DNA of 64,000 nucleotides from Streptomyces glaucescens (lineage in GTDB: Bacteria; Actinomycetota; Actinomycetes; Streptomycetales; Streptomycetaceae): contig NZ_CP009438.1 of the NCBI RefSeq assembly GCF_000761215.1, forward strand, positions 3,279,001-3,343,000, given 5' to 3'. A program made the translations under genes and the position numbers. The notes below the pieces were generated by a model. The model did not search any database. It had not been told where the DNA came from and worked only from the letters and a program-made list of their open reading frames with translations. Shown one piece after another: positions 35,226 through 44,400 of this stretch (position 1 is its first letter; each line of letters starts with the position of its first letter).

Positions 35226-36392
35226 GTGGACGCGAACGGCACAGTGGCCGAGGGCTTCGAGCCGGTCAGGGACGCGTTCGTGAGGAACTTCGGCACGCTC
35301 GGCGACCGCGGCGCGGCCGTCACCGTCTACCGGGACGGCCACAAGGTGGTCGACCTGTGGGGCGGCACCCGGGACGTCGACGGCACCGAGCCCTGGCAGC
35401 GCGGCACCGCCCAGATCGTTCGCTCGGCGACCAAGGGCGTCGCCGCCGCCGTCCTCCTGCTGCTGCACCAGCGCGGCGAGCTGGACCTCGACGCGCCGGT
35501 GGTCAAGTGGTGGCCGGAGTACGAGGCGGCGGGCAAGGAGCGCACCCTCGTACGGCACCTGCTCGCGCACCGCGCGGGCGTGCCGGTGCTGGACCGCCCG
35601 CTGACGGTCGCGCAGGCCGCCGACCCGGAGCTGGGGGCCGCGGCGGTCGCGGCGCAGGCACCGGCGTGGCAGCCGGGCACGGACCACGGCTACCACGCGC
35701 AGACCTACAGCTGGCTCACGGCCGAGCTGGTCCGCCGGGTCACCGGCCGGCCGATCGACGAGTGGATCGCCGACGAGATCGCGGGCCCCGTCGGAGCGGA
35801 CTTCTGGCTCGGACTGCCCCCGGCCGAGGCGGCCCGCGTCGGGCGGGTCGGCCCGGTGGCGGCCGAGGAGGCGGCGGGCGCCCTGCGCACCCGGCCCAAG
35901 CGCGCGGTCTCCGACGCCTACGCCGACCCGGAGTCCCTGACCCGCCGCGCCTTCGGTGCGATCACCCCGCAGCCCGACGAGAACGACCCGCTCTACCGTG
36001 CCGCCGCCCTGCCCGCCTCCAACGGCATCGCCACCGCCGACGGGCTGGCCCGGATCTACGCCTCGCTGATCGGCGAGGTCGACGGCGGGGTGCGGCTGTT
36101 CACGCCGGAGACGGCCGACCTGGCGCGCGGCGAGCAGTCCTCGGGCCCGGACCGGGTCCTGGTGGTGAACACCCGCTTCGGCCTCGGCTACATGCTGCAC
36201 GGCAGCGCGTCCCCGCTGCTGTCCCCCGGGTCCTTCGGCCACCCCGGCCGCGGCGGCGCGCTCGGCTTCGCCGACCCGGAGTCGGGGATCGCCTTCGGCT
36301 ACGTGACGAACGGCTTCCGCAGCAGCGTCACCGCGGACCCGCGCGCGCAGGCCCTGGTGAGGGCGGTCCGCACCGCCCTCACCGGCAGCTGA
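35226..36392 (+). CDS. Serine hydrolase, beta-lactamase/EstB class C fold
   Basis: A 388-residue enzyme without a signal peptide, probably a cytoplasmic esterase. The class C-type catalytic SxxK is in QIVRSATKGVAAAV near residue 73, the Tyr motif is HAQTYSWLTAELV near 160, and the third motif is replaced by SFGHPGRGGALGFAD. LLAHRAGVP is the usual LxHxxG element. GTG 35226 has GAGGAGG upstream. True beta-lactamase activity is unlikely because the protein lacks an export signal; esterase or peptidase function is inferred from relatives. It lies 41 bp after ohr, possibly in the same transcript. Confidence 0.9.
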   Translation: MDANGTVAEGFEPVRDAFVRNFGTLGDRGAAVTVYRDGHKVVDLWGGTRDVDGTEPWQRGTAQIVRSATKGVAAAVLLLLHQRGELDLDAPVVKWWPEYEAAGKERTLVRHLLAHRAGVPVLDRPLTVAQAADPELGAAAVAAQAPAWQPGTDHGYHAQTYSWLTAELVRRVTGRPIDEWIADEIAGPVGADFWLGLPPAEAARVGRVGPVAAEEAAGALRTRPKRAVSDAYADPESLTRRAFGAITPQPDENDPLYRAAALPASNGIATADGLARIYASLIGEVDGGVRLFTPETADLARGEQSSGPDRVLVVNTRFGLGYMLHGSASPLLSPGSFGHPGRGGALGFADPESGIAFGYVTNGFRSSVTADPRAQALVRAVRTALTGS

Positions 36393-36398
36393 CCGCGC

Positions 36399-36677
36399 TC
36401 ACACGTGGATGGGGTGCGAGATGCGCCCCGACGCCGAGTCGATCTCCTCGTGCGCCTTGGTGAGCAGCCGCATCGCCAGCTCGTTCAGCGCCCGGGCGCC
36501 GGCGATCTCCTCGCCGACCCTGGGCTGATTCGCGTCCGTGTGGTGCCTGCTGGCCTGGCCGTGGGAGCGCACCTCGCTGCCGTCCGGGAGCCGTATCAGC
36601 GCCGCGGCCTCGGTGTGCCGGTCGTCCTCCTTGAACTCCAGCTCGACGTGCCAGCCCACTGCGGTATGCATCGTCAT
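36399..36677 (-). CDS. DUF1876 domain protein
   Basis: A 92-residue protein of the DUF1876 family, small actinobacterial proteins with a dsRBD-like alpha/beta fold and no assigned function. Visible blocks are VGWHVELEFKEDDRHTEAAAL, GSEVRSHGQASRHHTDANQP and the regular C-terminal RVGEEIAGARALNELAMRLL. The ATG at 36677 is set by GGAGGTG at 36684-36690; GTG 36686 and ATG 36671 are less well placed. It is convergent with the serine hydrolase, 6 bp away. Such proteins are often stress- or stationary-phase genes, which is inference here. Confidence 0.85.
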   Translation of the reverse strand: MTMHTAVGWHVELEFKEDDRHTEAAALIRLPDGSEVRSHGQASRHHTDANQPRVGEEIAGARALNELAMRLLTKAHEEIDSASGRISHPIHV

Positions 36678-36777
36678 GACGATCACCTCCGGAAGAACCT
36701 GCTTCCAGGGTGCGCCAGATGGCGTACGGATGCATCCAATCAGGGACGTTCCGGGCGTCTGCGTGGACTGCCCGGCC

Positions 36778-37623
36778 TCAGCCGGCGCGCAGCATCAGCC
36801 CGATCCCGGCGACCAGCAACCCGGCCGCGGCGATCCGCGGCGCGCCGAACCGCTCCTTGAACACCACGGCGCCGATCACCGCGCCCACGATGATCGACGA
36901 CTCCCGCAGGGCGGCGATCGGCGCCAGCTCCGCGCGGGTCTGCGCCCACAGCACCAGGGCGTACGCGGCGACGGACATCAGCGCCCCGAGCAGCCCGAGG
37001 GCGGCGAAGGGCCGCACGGTGGCGAGGAAGGCGCCGCGCCACCGGTGCAGGGCGTACGCCGGGATGACCGCGCCCTGCGCCAGCATCAGCCAGGCGATGT
37101 ACCCGAGCGACGAGCCGGAGGCGCGCACGCCGAGCCCGTCGACCAGCGTGTACACGGCGATGGTCAGGCCGGTCGCCAGCGCCGCGCCGATCGCCGCCCA
37201 GTCCGGGCGGTGCCCGCGCAGCCCCCACAGCGCGACACCGGTCAGCCCGGCGCACGACAGCGTGATCCCGGCCGTGGCCCAGCCGTCGGGCACCTCGTGC
37301 GCGAAGACCGCGGCCAGCGCGGTGACGACGAGCGGCGCGCTGCCCCGGGCGATGGGGTAGGCCTGCCCGAAGTCGCCGAGCCGGAAGGACCGCATGAGCA
37401 GGGCGTAGTAGGCGATGTGGACGGCGGCGGAGCCGAGCAGGTACGGCCACGCGGCGGGGGCCGGCACCGCGGTGAACGGCACCAGCGCCAGCCCGGTCAG
37501 CGCGCCGCCGCCGGAGATGAGGGTGAACCCGACGAGCTTGTCGGTGATGCGGTGGGCGATGGCGTTCCACCCGGCGTGGGTGACCGCGGCCGCCAGCACG
37601 GCCGCGGTGACCAGCGGCGTCAC
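36778..37623 (-). CDS. EamA/DMT-family membrane exporter
   Basis: A 281-residue, roughly ten-TM transporter with two EamA halves. The first runs to about residue 130 (YPIARGSAPLVVTALAAVFAHEV) and the second has AALRESSIIVGAVIGAVVFKERFG, the typical E-R/K-F loop near the end. GTG 37623 overlaps the stop of the YbaK gene (GTGA), so the two are cotranscribed and coupled. Substrates of this family are often amino acids or metabolites; pairing with an aminoacyl-tRNA deacylase hints at an amino-acid link, but weakly. Confidence 0.9.
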   Translation of the reverse strand: MTPLVTAAVLAAAVTHAGWNAIAHRITDKLVGFTLISGGGALTGLALVPFTAVPAPAAWPYLLGSAAVHIAYYALLMRSFRLGDFGQAYPIARGSAPLVVTALAAVFAHEVPDGWATAGITLSCAGLTGVALWGLRGHRPDWAAIGAALATGLTIAVYTLVDGLGVRASGSSLGYIAWLMLAQGAVIPAYALHRWRGAFLATVRPFAALGLLGALMSVAAYALVLWAQTRAELAPIAALRESSIIVGAVIGAVVFKERFGAPRIAAAGLLVAGIGLMLRAG

Positions 37624-38135
37624 GCGCCACTTCGCTCGCGGACGTCCACCAGGGTGCCGCCGGCGTGGGCGACGAGGGCCTTCGGTTCCATCGGGAAGAC
37701 GGTGTGCGGGTCACCGGCGGCCGCCCACACCACGTCGTGGTCGAGCAGGCCCCGGTCGGCGAGCACCCGCGTCCTGGTCCGGTGCCCGAACGGCGGTACG
37801 CCTCCGATGGCGTACCCCGTGGTCTCCCGTACGACGCCGGCCTTGGCCCGGGTGACCTCGCGGGCGCCGAGTGCCCGCCGTACCAGTTCCACGTCGACCC
37901 GGGAGGCGCCGTCCATCAGGACCAGCACCGGCACGTCGTCGGCGGCGAAGACCAGCGACTTGCAGATCTGGCTCAGCCCGCAGCCGATCGCGGCGGCCGC
38001 CTCGGCGGCGGTCCGGGTCGCGTCCGGGAAGCGGCGTACCCGGTCCAGCACCTCTGCGATGCCCATCTCCCGCAGGGCGTCGGCGAACCGGGGGTGGGCC
38101 CCGTGGCCCTCGATGGCGGTGTCTGCGCTCGTCAT
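37620..38135 (-). CDS. YbaK/EbsC-type aminoacyl-tRNA deacylase
   Basis: A 171-residue single-domain editing protein of the YbaK/ProX type that hydrolyses mischarged tRNA. The conserved Lys-containing motif is GLSQICKSLVFAADD, with the later family block TGYAIGGVPPFGHR and WAAAGDPHTVFPM. ATG 38135 lies 7 nt after TAGGTT (38143-38148, minus strand) with no Shine-Dalgarno sequence, so a leaderless mRNA is likely. First gene of a two-gene operon with the EamA transporter. Confidence 0.92.
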   Translation of the reverse strand: MTSADTAIEGHGAHPRFADALREMGIAEVLDRVRRFPDATRTAAEAAAAIGCGLSQICKSLVFAADDVPVLVLMDGASRVDVELVRRALGAREVTRAKAGVVRETTGYAIGGVPPFGHRTRTRVLADRGLLDHDVVWAAAGDPHTVFPMEPKALVAHAGGTLVDVRERSGA

Positions 38136-38254
38136 GGAGGGCAACCTAGTGGTGCGTGTATGGCGCACGCGACTGCTTATGGTTCCGCCGCGCCCGCGTC
38201 GCGGGCCGATGGCCCCGCGGGAGGCCCGTGCCCCCGGGCCCGTGAGCCCGGGGC

Positions 38255-38317
38255 GGCATGAGGAGGCCGGTGAGGGCGCCCCGTCCCCACGGAGCCCTCA
38301 CCGGCCGGTCCCATGCC
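38255..38317 (-). terminator. Long hairpin terminator after the MMPL gene
   Basis: GGCATG...GGCCGGTGAGGGC pairs with GCCCTCACCGGCC...CATGCC over about 22 bp with a small internal mismatch. It is followed towards the gene by a perfect 18-bp palindrome, CGGCCGCGATCGCGGCCG at 38319-38336, 6 nt from the stop codon. Together they separate the MMPL operon from the YbaK promoter. Confidence 0.8.
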
Positions 38318-38342
38318 GCGGCCGCGATCGCGGCCGGGCCGA

Positions 38343-40577
38343 TCAGGCGCGGACCAGTTCGCGGTCCTCGTCCGGGTCCTTGCGGCCGTCCCGGTCCGAC
38401 GCGGTACGCAGGCCCTCGCCCTCGACGTCCACGTTGGGCAGCGCCCGGTCCAGCCACTTCGGCAGCCACCAGGCCGCCTTGCCGAGCAGGGCGAGCACCG
38501 CCGGGACGATCGCCATGCGGACGACGAACGCGTCGAAGAACACCGCGATCGCCAGGCCGAAGCCGATCATCTTGACCATGGACTCGCTGGAGCCGATGAA
38601 GCCCGCGAACACCGCCATCATGATCACCGCGGCGGCCGTCACGACCCGCGCGCCGTACTTGAAGCCGGTCACGACCGCCTGGCCGGGCTTCTCCCCGTGC
38701 ACGTACGCCTCACGCATCCGGGTGACCAGGAAGACCTCGTAGTCCATCGCCAGGCCGAAGACCACGCCGACCATGAAGATCGGCATCATCGACATGACCG
38801 GGCCGGTCTCCTCGACGCCCATCAGGCCGGACAGCCAGCCCCACTGGAAGACCGCGACCACCGCGCCGAGCGCCGCCAGCACGCTGAGCAGGAAGCCGAG
38901 GGCCGCCTTCAGCGGGACGAGGATGGAGCGGAAGACCACGATCAGCAGCAGGAAGGCGAGGCCCACCACGAGCGCCAGGTACGGCAGCAGCGCGTCGTTC
39001 AGCTTCTCCGACACGTCGATGTTCATCGCCGTCGCGCCGGTGACCAGCACCTGGCCGTCCTTGCCGGCGGTCAGCTCGGCGCCGGTGGCGCGGATGGCGT
39101 GCACCAGGTCCTCGGTGGTCGCCGAGGACGGCTTGGCGTCCGGGATCACGGTGACCGTGGCGGTGTCGCCGGCCTTGTTGGGCGCCGGCGGGGTCACCGT
39201 CACCACGTTGTCCAGGCCCTTGACCTCCCCGGCGACGTCCTCGAAGAGCGCCTTCGGGTCCGCGCTGCCCTTGCCGTCGACGACGACCATCAGCGGGCCG
39301 TTGAAGCCGGGCCCGAAGCCCTCCGAGAGGAGGTCGTAGGCGCGGCGCTGGGTGGTCGAGGTCGGCTGGGAGCCGTCGTCGGGCAGGCCGAGTTCCAGCG
39401 AGGCGGCCGGGACCGCGGCGGCACCGAGGCCGAGGACGCCGAGCAGCAGCACGGCGACCGGGCGGCGGACGACGAAGCTGGCCCAGCGGGTGCCCATGTT
39501 GGGCTTGGTGGTGCCCTCGGCGGCCTTCCTGGCGGCGCGCCCGCCGCCGAGCAGCTTGCTCTTCTCGCCGGCCGGGCGGACCTTGCGGCCCGCGTAGCCG
39601 AGCAGCGCGGGGATCATGGTGAGCGCGATCAGGACGGCGATGGCGACGGTGCCCGCGGCGGCGATGCCCATCTTCGTCAGCATCGGGATGTTGACGACGG
39701 ACAGGCCGACCAGGGCGATGACGACGGTGAGGCCGGCGAAGACCACCGCGGAGCCGGCGGTGCCGACGGCCCGTCCGGCCGCCTCCTCGCGGTCGCGGCC
39801 CTCGGCGAGTTCCGCGCGGTAGCGGGAGACGATGAACAGGGCGTAGTCGATGCCGACCGCGAGGCCGATCATCGTGGCGAGCGTGGAGGTGGTGGAGCCC
39901 AGGTCGAGGGGGCTGGCCAGCGCGGTGATCGTCGCGACGCCGATGCCGACACCGATGATGGCGGTGAGCAGCGGCAGCCCGGCCGCGAGCAGCGAGCCGA
40001 AGGTGATGACGAGGACGACCGCGGCGACCGCGATGCCGATGATCTCGGAGCTGCCGGTGTGCGGCACGGCCTGGAGGGCGTCACCGCCGATCTCGACGGT
40101 CAGCCCGGAGTCCCGCGCGTCCTGCGCGGCGCCTTCCAGGGCGTCCTTGGTGGCGTCCTTCAGCTCCATGCCGGACACCTTGTACGTGACCTGGGCGTAG
40201 GCGATCGTGCCGTCCCGGCTGACGGCCCTGGCCTGGTAGGGGTCGGCGACGGCGGCGACCTCGGAGCCGTCGGCCAGTTCCCGGACGGTCTTCTGGACCG
40301 TCGCCTTGTTCTCGGCGTCGGTCATCTTCTCCCCGGCCGGCGCCTTGAAGACGACGCGGGCGGTGGCGCCGTCGGCGCTCATGCCGGGGAAGCGCTCCTC
40401 CAGCAGGTCGAAGGCCTTCTGGGCCTCGGTGCCGGGGATCGAGAAGGAGGTGGTGCCGGGGGCGGGGGCGCTTGCCGCGCCGACGCCGGCGAGCGTCAGC
40501 AGCGCCACCCATATGAAGGCGAGGATGTGCCTTCGCCGGAACGAGAACCGGCCGAGTCGGTAGAGAAAGGTGGCCAC
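38343..40577 (-). CDS. MMPL-family RND transporter
   Basis: A 744-residue membrane protein of the MMPL/RND type with about 11-12 TM segments in two blocks. After TM1 there is an extracytoplasmic domain (about 40-190), a TM bundle containing GIDYALFIVSRYRAEL (GxxxDY relay motif), a second external domain, and a second bundle containing GLAMDYEVFLVTRMREAY. Such proteins export lipids or hydrophobic compounds using the proton gradient. GTG 40577 has GGGAG upstream. A TetR gene lies 95 bp upstream on the same strand; its paired operator sites suggest inducible export. Confidence 0.94.
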   Translation of the reverse strand: MATFLYRLGRFSFRRRHILAFIWVALLTLAGVGAASAPAPGTTSFSIPGTEAQKAFDLLEERFPGMSADGATARVVFKAPAGEKMTDAENKATVQKTVRELADGSEVAAVADPYQARAVSRDGTIAYAQVTYKVSGMELKDATKDALEGAAQDARDSGLTVEIGGDALQAVPHTGSSEIIGIAVAAVVLVITFGSLLAAGLPLLTAIIGVGIGVATITALASPLDLGSTTSTLATMIGLAVGIDYALFIVSRYRAELAEGRDREEAAGRAVGTAGSAVVFAGLTVVIALVGLSVVNIPMLTKMGIAAAGTVAIAVLIALTMIPALLGYAGRKVRPAGEKSKLLGGGRAARKAAEGTTKPNMGTRWASFVVRRPVAVLLLGVLGLGAAAVPAASLELGLPDDGSQPTSTTQRRAYDLLSEGFGPGFNGPLMVVVDGKGSADPKALFEDVAGEVKGLDNVVTVTPPAPNKAGDTATVTVIPDAKPSSATTEDLVHAIRATGAELTAGKDGQVLVTGATAMNIDVSEKLNDALLPYLALVVGLAFLLLIVVFRSILVPLKAALGFLLSVLAALGAVVAVFQWGWLSGLMGVEETGPVMSMMPIFMVGVVFGLAMDYEVFLVTRMREAYVHGEKPGQAVVTGFKYGARVVTAAAVIMMAVFAGFIGSSESMVKMIGFGLAIAVFFDAFVVRMAIVPAVLALLGKAAWWLPKWLDRALPNVDVEGEGLRTASDRDGRKDPDEDRELVRA

Positions 40578-40672
40578 GAGGGCGTACTCCCGGTCAGTCG
40601 TGGGGTGGTCAGGGCAGGAATGGTCAGCCCGACGACGTGAGCGGTCGCGTCAGGTGGTGCGGAGCAGGTCGC

Positions 40673-41275
40673 TCAGGTGGTGGTGGGGACGCCGAGGGCG
40701 GGGAGGACCACGGCGTCGATGTACGAGAGGAGGAAGCTCTGCGTGGGCGGCAGCTCGTCTATCAGCGTGCGGGTGACGAACGCGCCCAGCAGCATGTGCA
40801 CCACGAACTCCATCGCCGGGTTGTCCTCGCGGACCTCGCCCCGGTCGACGGCGCGCCGCAGCACGCGCCGGAACTCCTCCAGCTCCGGCTCGATCAGCAG
40901 TTCCTTGAACGCTCGCAGCAGGTCGGGGTTGTTGTGCACCGCCATGGCCAGGCCGCGCATCAGCGCGGTGTTCTGCTCCATGGCGCAGTCGTCCTCGCGG
41001 GTCACGAGGGCGGCCAGGTCGCCGCGGAGCGAGCCGGTGTCGACGTCGGCGATGCTGCCCGGCTTCATGTGCCGCATCGCGTGCGCCACCAGTTCGGCCT
41101 TGCCGCCCCACTGGCGGTAGAGGGTGGCCTTGCTGGAGTGGGTGCGGGCCGCGACGGCGTCCATGGTCAGGGCGTCGTAGCCGACCTCCCGGAGCAGGTC
41201 GAGCACGGCCGTGTACAGCTCGGCCGCGCGCTCGGGCGTGAGCCGGCTGCGGCGCGCGGTTGCGGTCTCGGCCAT
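40673..41275 (-). CDS. TetR-family repressor of the MMPL exporter
   Basis: A 200-residue TetR regulator. The helix-turn-helix is RAAELYTAVLDLLREVGYDAL, TMDAVAARTHSSKATLYRQWG, KAELVAHAMRHM, with a TetR_C domain ending in FLLSYIDAVVLPALG. ATG 41275 is well spaced from an AAGGGG/GAGGG purine tract. It is first in the operon with MMPL. Two copies of a GAAACNGTTTC palindrome lie upstream, between it and the divergent tricorn gene, so it very likely represses its own operon and perhaps influences tricorn. Confidence 0.92.
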   Translation of the reverse strand: MAETATARRSRLTPERAAELYTAVLDLLREVGYDALTMDAVAARTHSSKATLYRQWGGKAELVAHAMRHMKPGSIADVDTGSLRGDLAALVTREDDCAMEQNTALMRGLAMAVHNNPDLLRAFKELLIEPELEEFRRVLRRAVDRGEVREDNPAMEFVVHMLLGAFVTRTLIDELPPTQSFLLSYIDAVVLPALGVPTTT

Positions 41276-41297
41276 GACCCTCACCCCTTTCGCGTGA

Positions 41298-41312
41298 ACG
41301 AGACTGTTTCGT
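41298..41312. promoter_or_regulatory. TetR operator, site 1
   Basis: ACGAGAC-T-GTTTCGT, an inverted repeat with one mismatch, 23 bp before the TetR ATG. It is the second copy of the motif at 41345-41359. Confidence 0.7.
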
Positions 41313-41344
41313 ACACCACCACTGTAGTGCCCGCGAGAAGCGAA

Positions 41345-41359
41345 ACGAAACAGTTTCGT
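41345..41359. promoter_or_regulatory. TetR operator, site 2
   Basis: ACGAAAC-A-GTTTCGT, a perfect 7-bp inverted repeat with a one-base centre. Its centre is 47 bp from that of site 1. A plausible -10 (TACAGT on the minus strand) lies between the two, so a repressor bound at both would close the promoter. Confidence 0.75.
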
Positions 41360-41485
41360 ACGTGGGCTGGGTCACTCCTGTCAGGACGGCATAAGTCCCC
41401 CCGTCTCCGCACACGGGCGATCCGGCCGAAAGGCGCACGCGGCGCACGAGTTGCCCGCCCCACCTCCCCGGCAAAGCATGAAGAG

Positions 41486-44400
41486 GTGACCTATCTGCGC
41501 CTGCCCCATCTCCACAGAAACCTGCTGTGCTTCGTGGCCGAGGACGACCTCTGGCTCGCCCCGCTCGACGGTCCCGGCCGCGCCTGGCGGCTCACCGCCG
41601 ACCGCACCAAGACCGGCCAGCCGCGCTTCTCCCCCGACGGCCGCCACATCGCCTGCACGAGCTGGCGCAGCCTCGTCCCGGAGATCCACCTGGTCCCCGT
41701 GGACGGCGGCCGGACCCGGCAGCTCACCTACTGGGGAAGCCAGGACACCCGCGTCTGCGGCTGGGCCCCGCCCGAAGGCGACGGCACCGGCGACATCCTC
41801 GCCGTCGCCTCCCACGGCCAGCCCTTCTCCTACTTCACCTGGGCGTACAAGGTCTCCCCCGACGGCGACCCCGGCCGCAAGCTGCCCTGGGGTCCGGTCT
41901 CCGACATCCAGGTCGCCGACCTCGCCGACGGGCACAGGACACTGCTGCTCACCGGCACCCCGCCGCACGAACCGGCCGCCTGGAAGCGCTACCGGGGCGG
42001 CGCCACGGGCCGCCTCTGGCTGCACGGGCAGCGGCTCCTCGCCGACCTGGAAGGGCACCTCGAAGCGCCGATGTTCGTCGGCGACCGGATCGCCTTCCTC
42101 TCCGACCACGAGGGCGTCGGCAACCTCTACTCCTGTGCCCACGACGGCTCCGACCTGCGCCGCCACACCGACCACGACGCGTTCTACGCCCGGCACGCCG
42201 CGAGCGACGGCACCCGGGTGGTGTACCAGTGCGCGGGCGACCTGTGGCTCGTGGACGACTTCTCGCCCGACGCCGCACCCCGCCGCCTCGACGTCCGGCT
42301 GAACGGGCCGCGCACCGGCCGCCGCCCCTACCAGGTGCCCGCGGCCCAGCACGTGGACGGCCTGTCCGTCGACGAGACCGGCCGGGCCAGCGCCGTCGTG
42401 GTGCGCGGCAGCCTGTACTGGCTCACCCACCGCGACGGGCCCGCCCGCACCCTCACCGACACCCCCGGCGTCCGGGTCCGGTTGCCGGAGATGCTGGGCT
42501 CCGGCAACCAGGTCGCCTATGTGACGGACGCGGAGGGCGAGGACGCGATCGAGATCGCCTACCTGCCCCGCGCCACCGGCGACCGCGCGCCCCGGCGGCT
42601 GGCCTCCGGCGAACTCGGCCGCGTTCTCGAACTGGTCTGCGACCCGCAGGGCCAGCGCCTCGCCGTCGCCGCGCACGACGGACGGCTCCTGCTGCTCGAC
42701 GCGACCGAGGACTCCGACGGCGAGGTCACCGAGCTGATCAGGTCCGTCAACGGCCCGGTCCGCGACCTCGCCTTCTCCCCCGACGGCAACTGGCTGACCT
42801 GGTCCCACCCCGGCATCGGCCGCAGCCTGCGGCAGATCAAGATGGCCCGCATCGGCGGCGCCGGCGGCACCGGAGAGGCGGCCCGTGTCGTCGTCGACGT
42901 CACCAACGGCCGCTTCGAGGACGAGAACCCGGTCTTCACCCGCGACGGCCGCTACCTCGCCTTCCTCTCCTGGCGCGGTTTCGACCCGGTCTACGACGTG
43001 CACACCGGCGACCTGTCCTTCCCGCTCGGCTGCCGCCCCTACCTGGTCCCGCTGTCCTCCGCCACCCCCTCCCCGTTCGCCCTGGACCCCGACGGCCGCC
43101 CCGCCGCCGGCGGTCTCGGCAGGATGGGGGACGCCGGGGAACCCGACGACGAGGGCGGCGAGAGCGGCACCGTCACCGTGGAGGTGGAGGGCCTGGAGAA
43201 CAGGGTCACGCCCTTCCCGGTCGCCGCGTCCAAGTACTCGGCGCTGCACCCGGTCGCCGGCGGCGGACTGGTCTGGCTGCGCTGGCCGATCTCCGGCGCG
43301 CTCGGCGAGACCTTCGTCAATCCGGACGACACCAGCGGCCGTCCCACCCTGGAACACTTCGGCATCGCCAAGGCCAAGCGGTCCGAACTCCTCGACCACC
43401 TGGACTGGTTCGCGGTGAGCGGCGACGGCAGCCGTCTCGTCGTCGTCGACGAGGGCGACCTGCGCGCGGTCCCGTCCACCGAGAGCGGCGACGCGGACAC
43501 CACCACCTGGATCGATCTGCGCCGCATCCTGCACGAGGTCGACCCGGCCGCCGAGTGGCGCCAGTCCTACGACGAGGCGGGCCGCCTGATCCGCGCCCAC
43601 TTCTGGGACCCCGGCATGTGCGGCATCGACTGGGACGCGGTCCTCGGCCAGTACCGTCCGCTGGTCGACCGGGTGGCCTCACCCGACGAGTTCGCCGACC
43701 TGCTCCGCGAGGTGCTCGGCGAACTGGGCACCTCGCACGCGTACGTCACCGCCGCCCGCCGCAACGAGGGCCCGCCCCACTACCAGCGCCGGCAGGGTCT
43801 GCTCGGCGCCAACCTCGTCCGCCGGGACGGCGGCTGGACGGTCCGGCGGATCCTGCCCGGCGACTCCTCCGACTCCAAGGCCCGCTCCCCGCTCGCCGGT
43901 TCCGGCATCCGTGAGGGCGCCGTCCTCACCCACGTCGACGGCCGCCCCGTGGACCCGGTCACCGGCCCCTACCCGCTGCTCGCGGGAGCGGGCGGCACGA
44001 CCGTGGAGCTGACCTTCACTCCCGCCGGGGGCGAGGGCCGCGCCCGCCGGGTCGCCGTCGTCCCGCTCGTCGACGAGCAGCCGCTGCGCTACCAGGACTG
44101 GGTGGCCAAACGCCGGGAGGTCGTGCGCGAGTTGAGCGGCGGACGCTGCGGCTACCTGCACATCCCCGACATGGGCGGCTCCGGCTGGGCCCAGTTCAAC
44201 CGCGACCTGCGCATGGAGGTCTCCCGACCTGCCCTCATCGTCGACGTGCGCGGCAACGCGGGCGGCCACATCAGCGAACTGGTCGTCGAGAAGCTGACCC
44301 GCACCATCCTCGGCTGGGACCTCACCCGTGACGCCCAGCCCGTGTCGTACGCCTCCAACGCGCCGCGCGGCCCGGTCGTTGCCCTCGCCGACGAGGCCAC

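Noticed and set aside
35226..36392. True beta-lactamase
   Set aside because: No signal peptide and the third motif is not KTG; it fits the esterase-like class C relatives.
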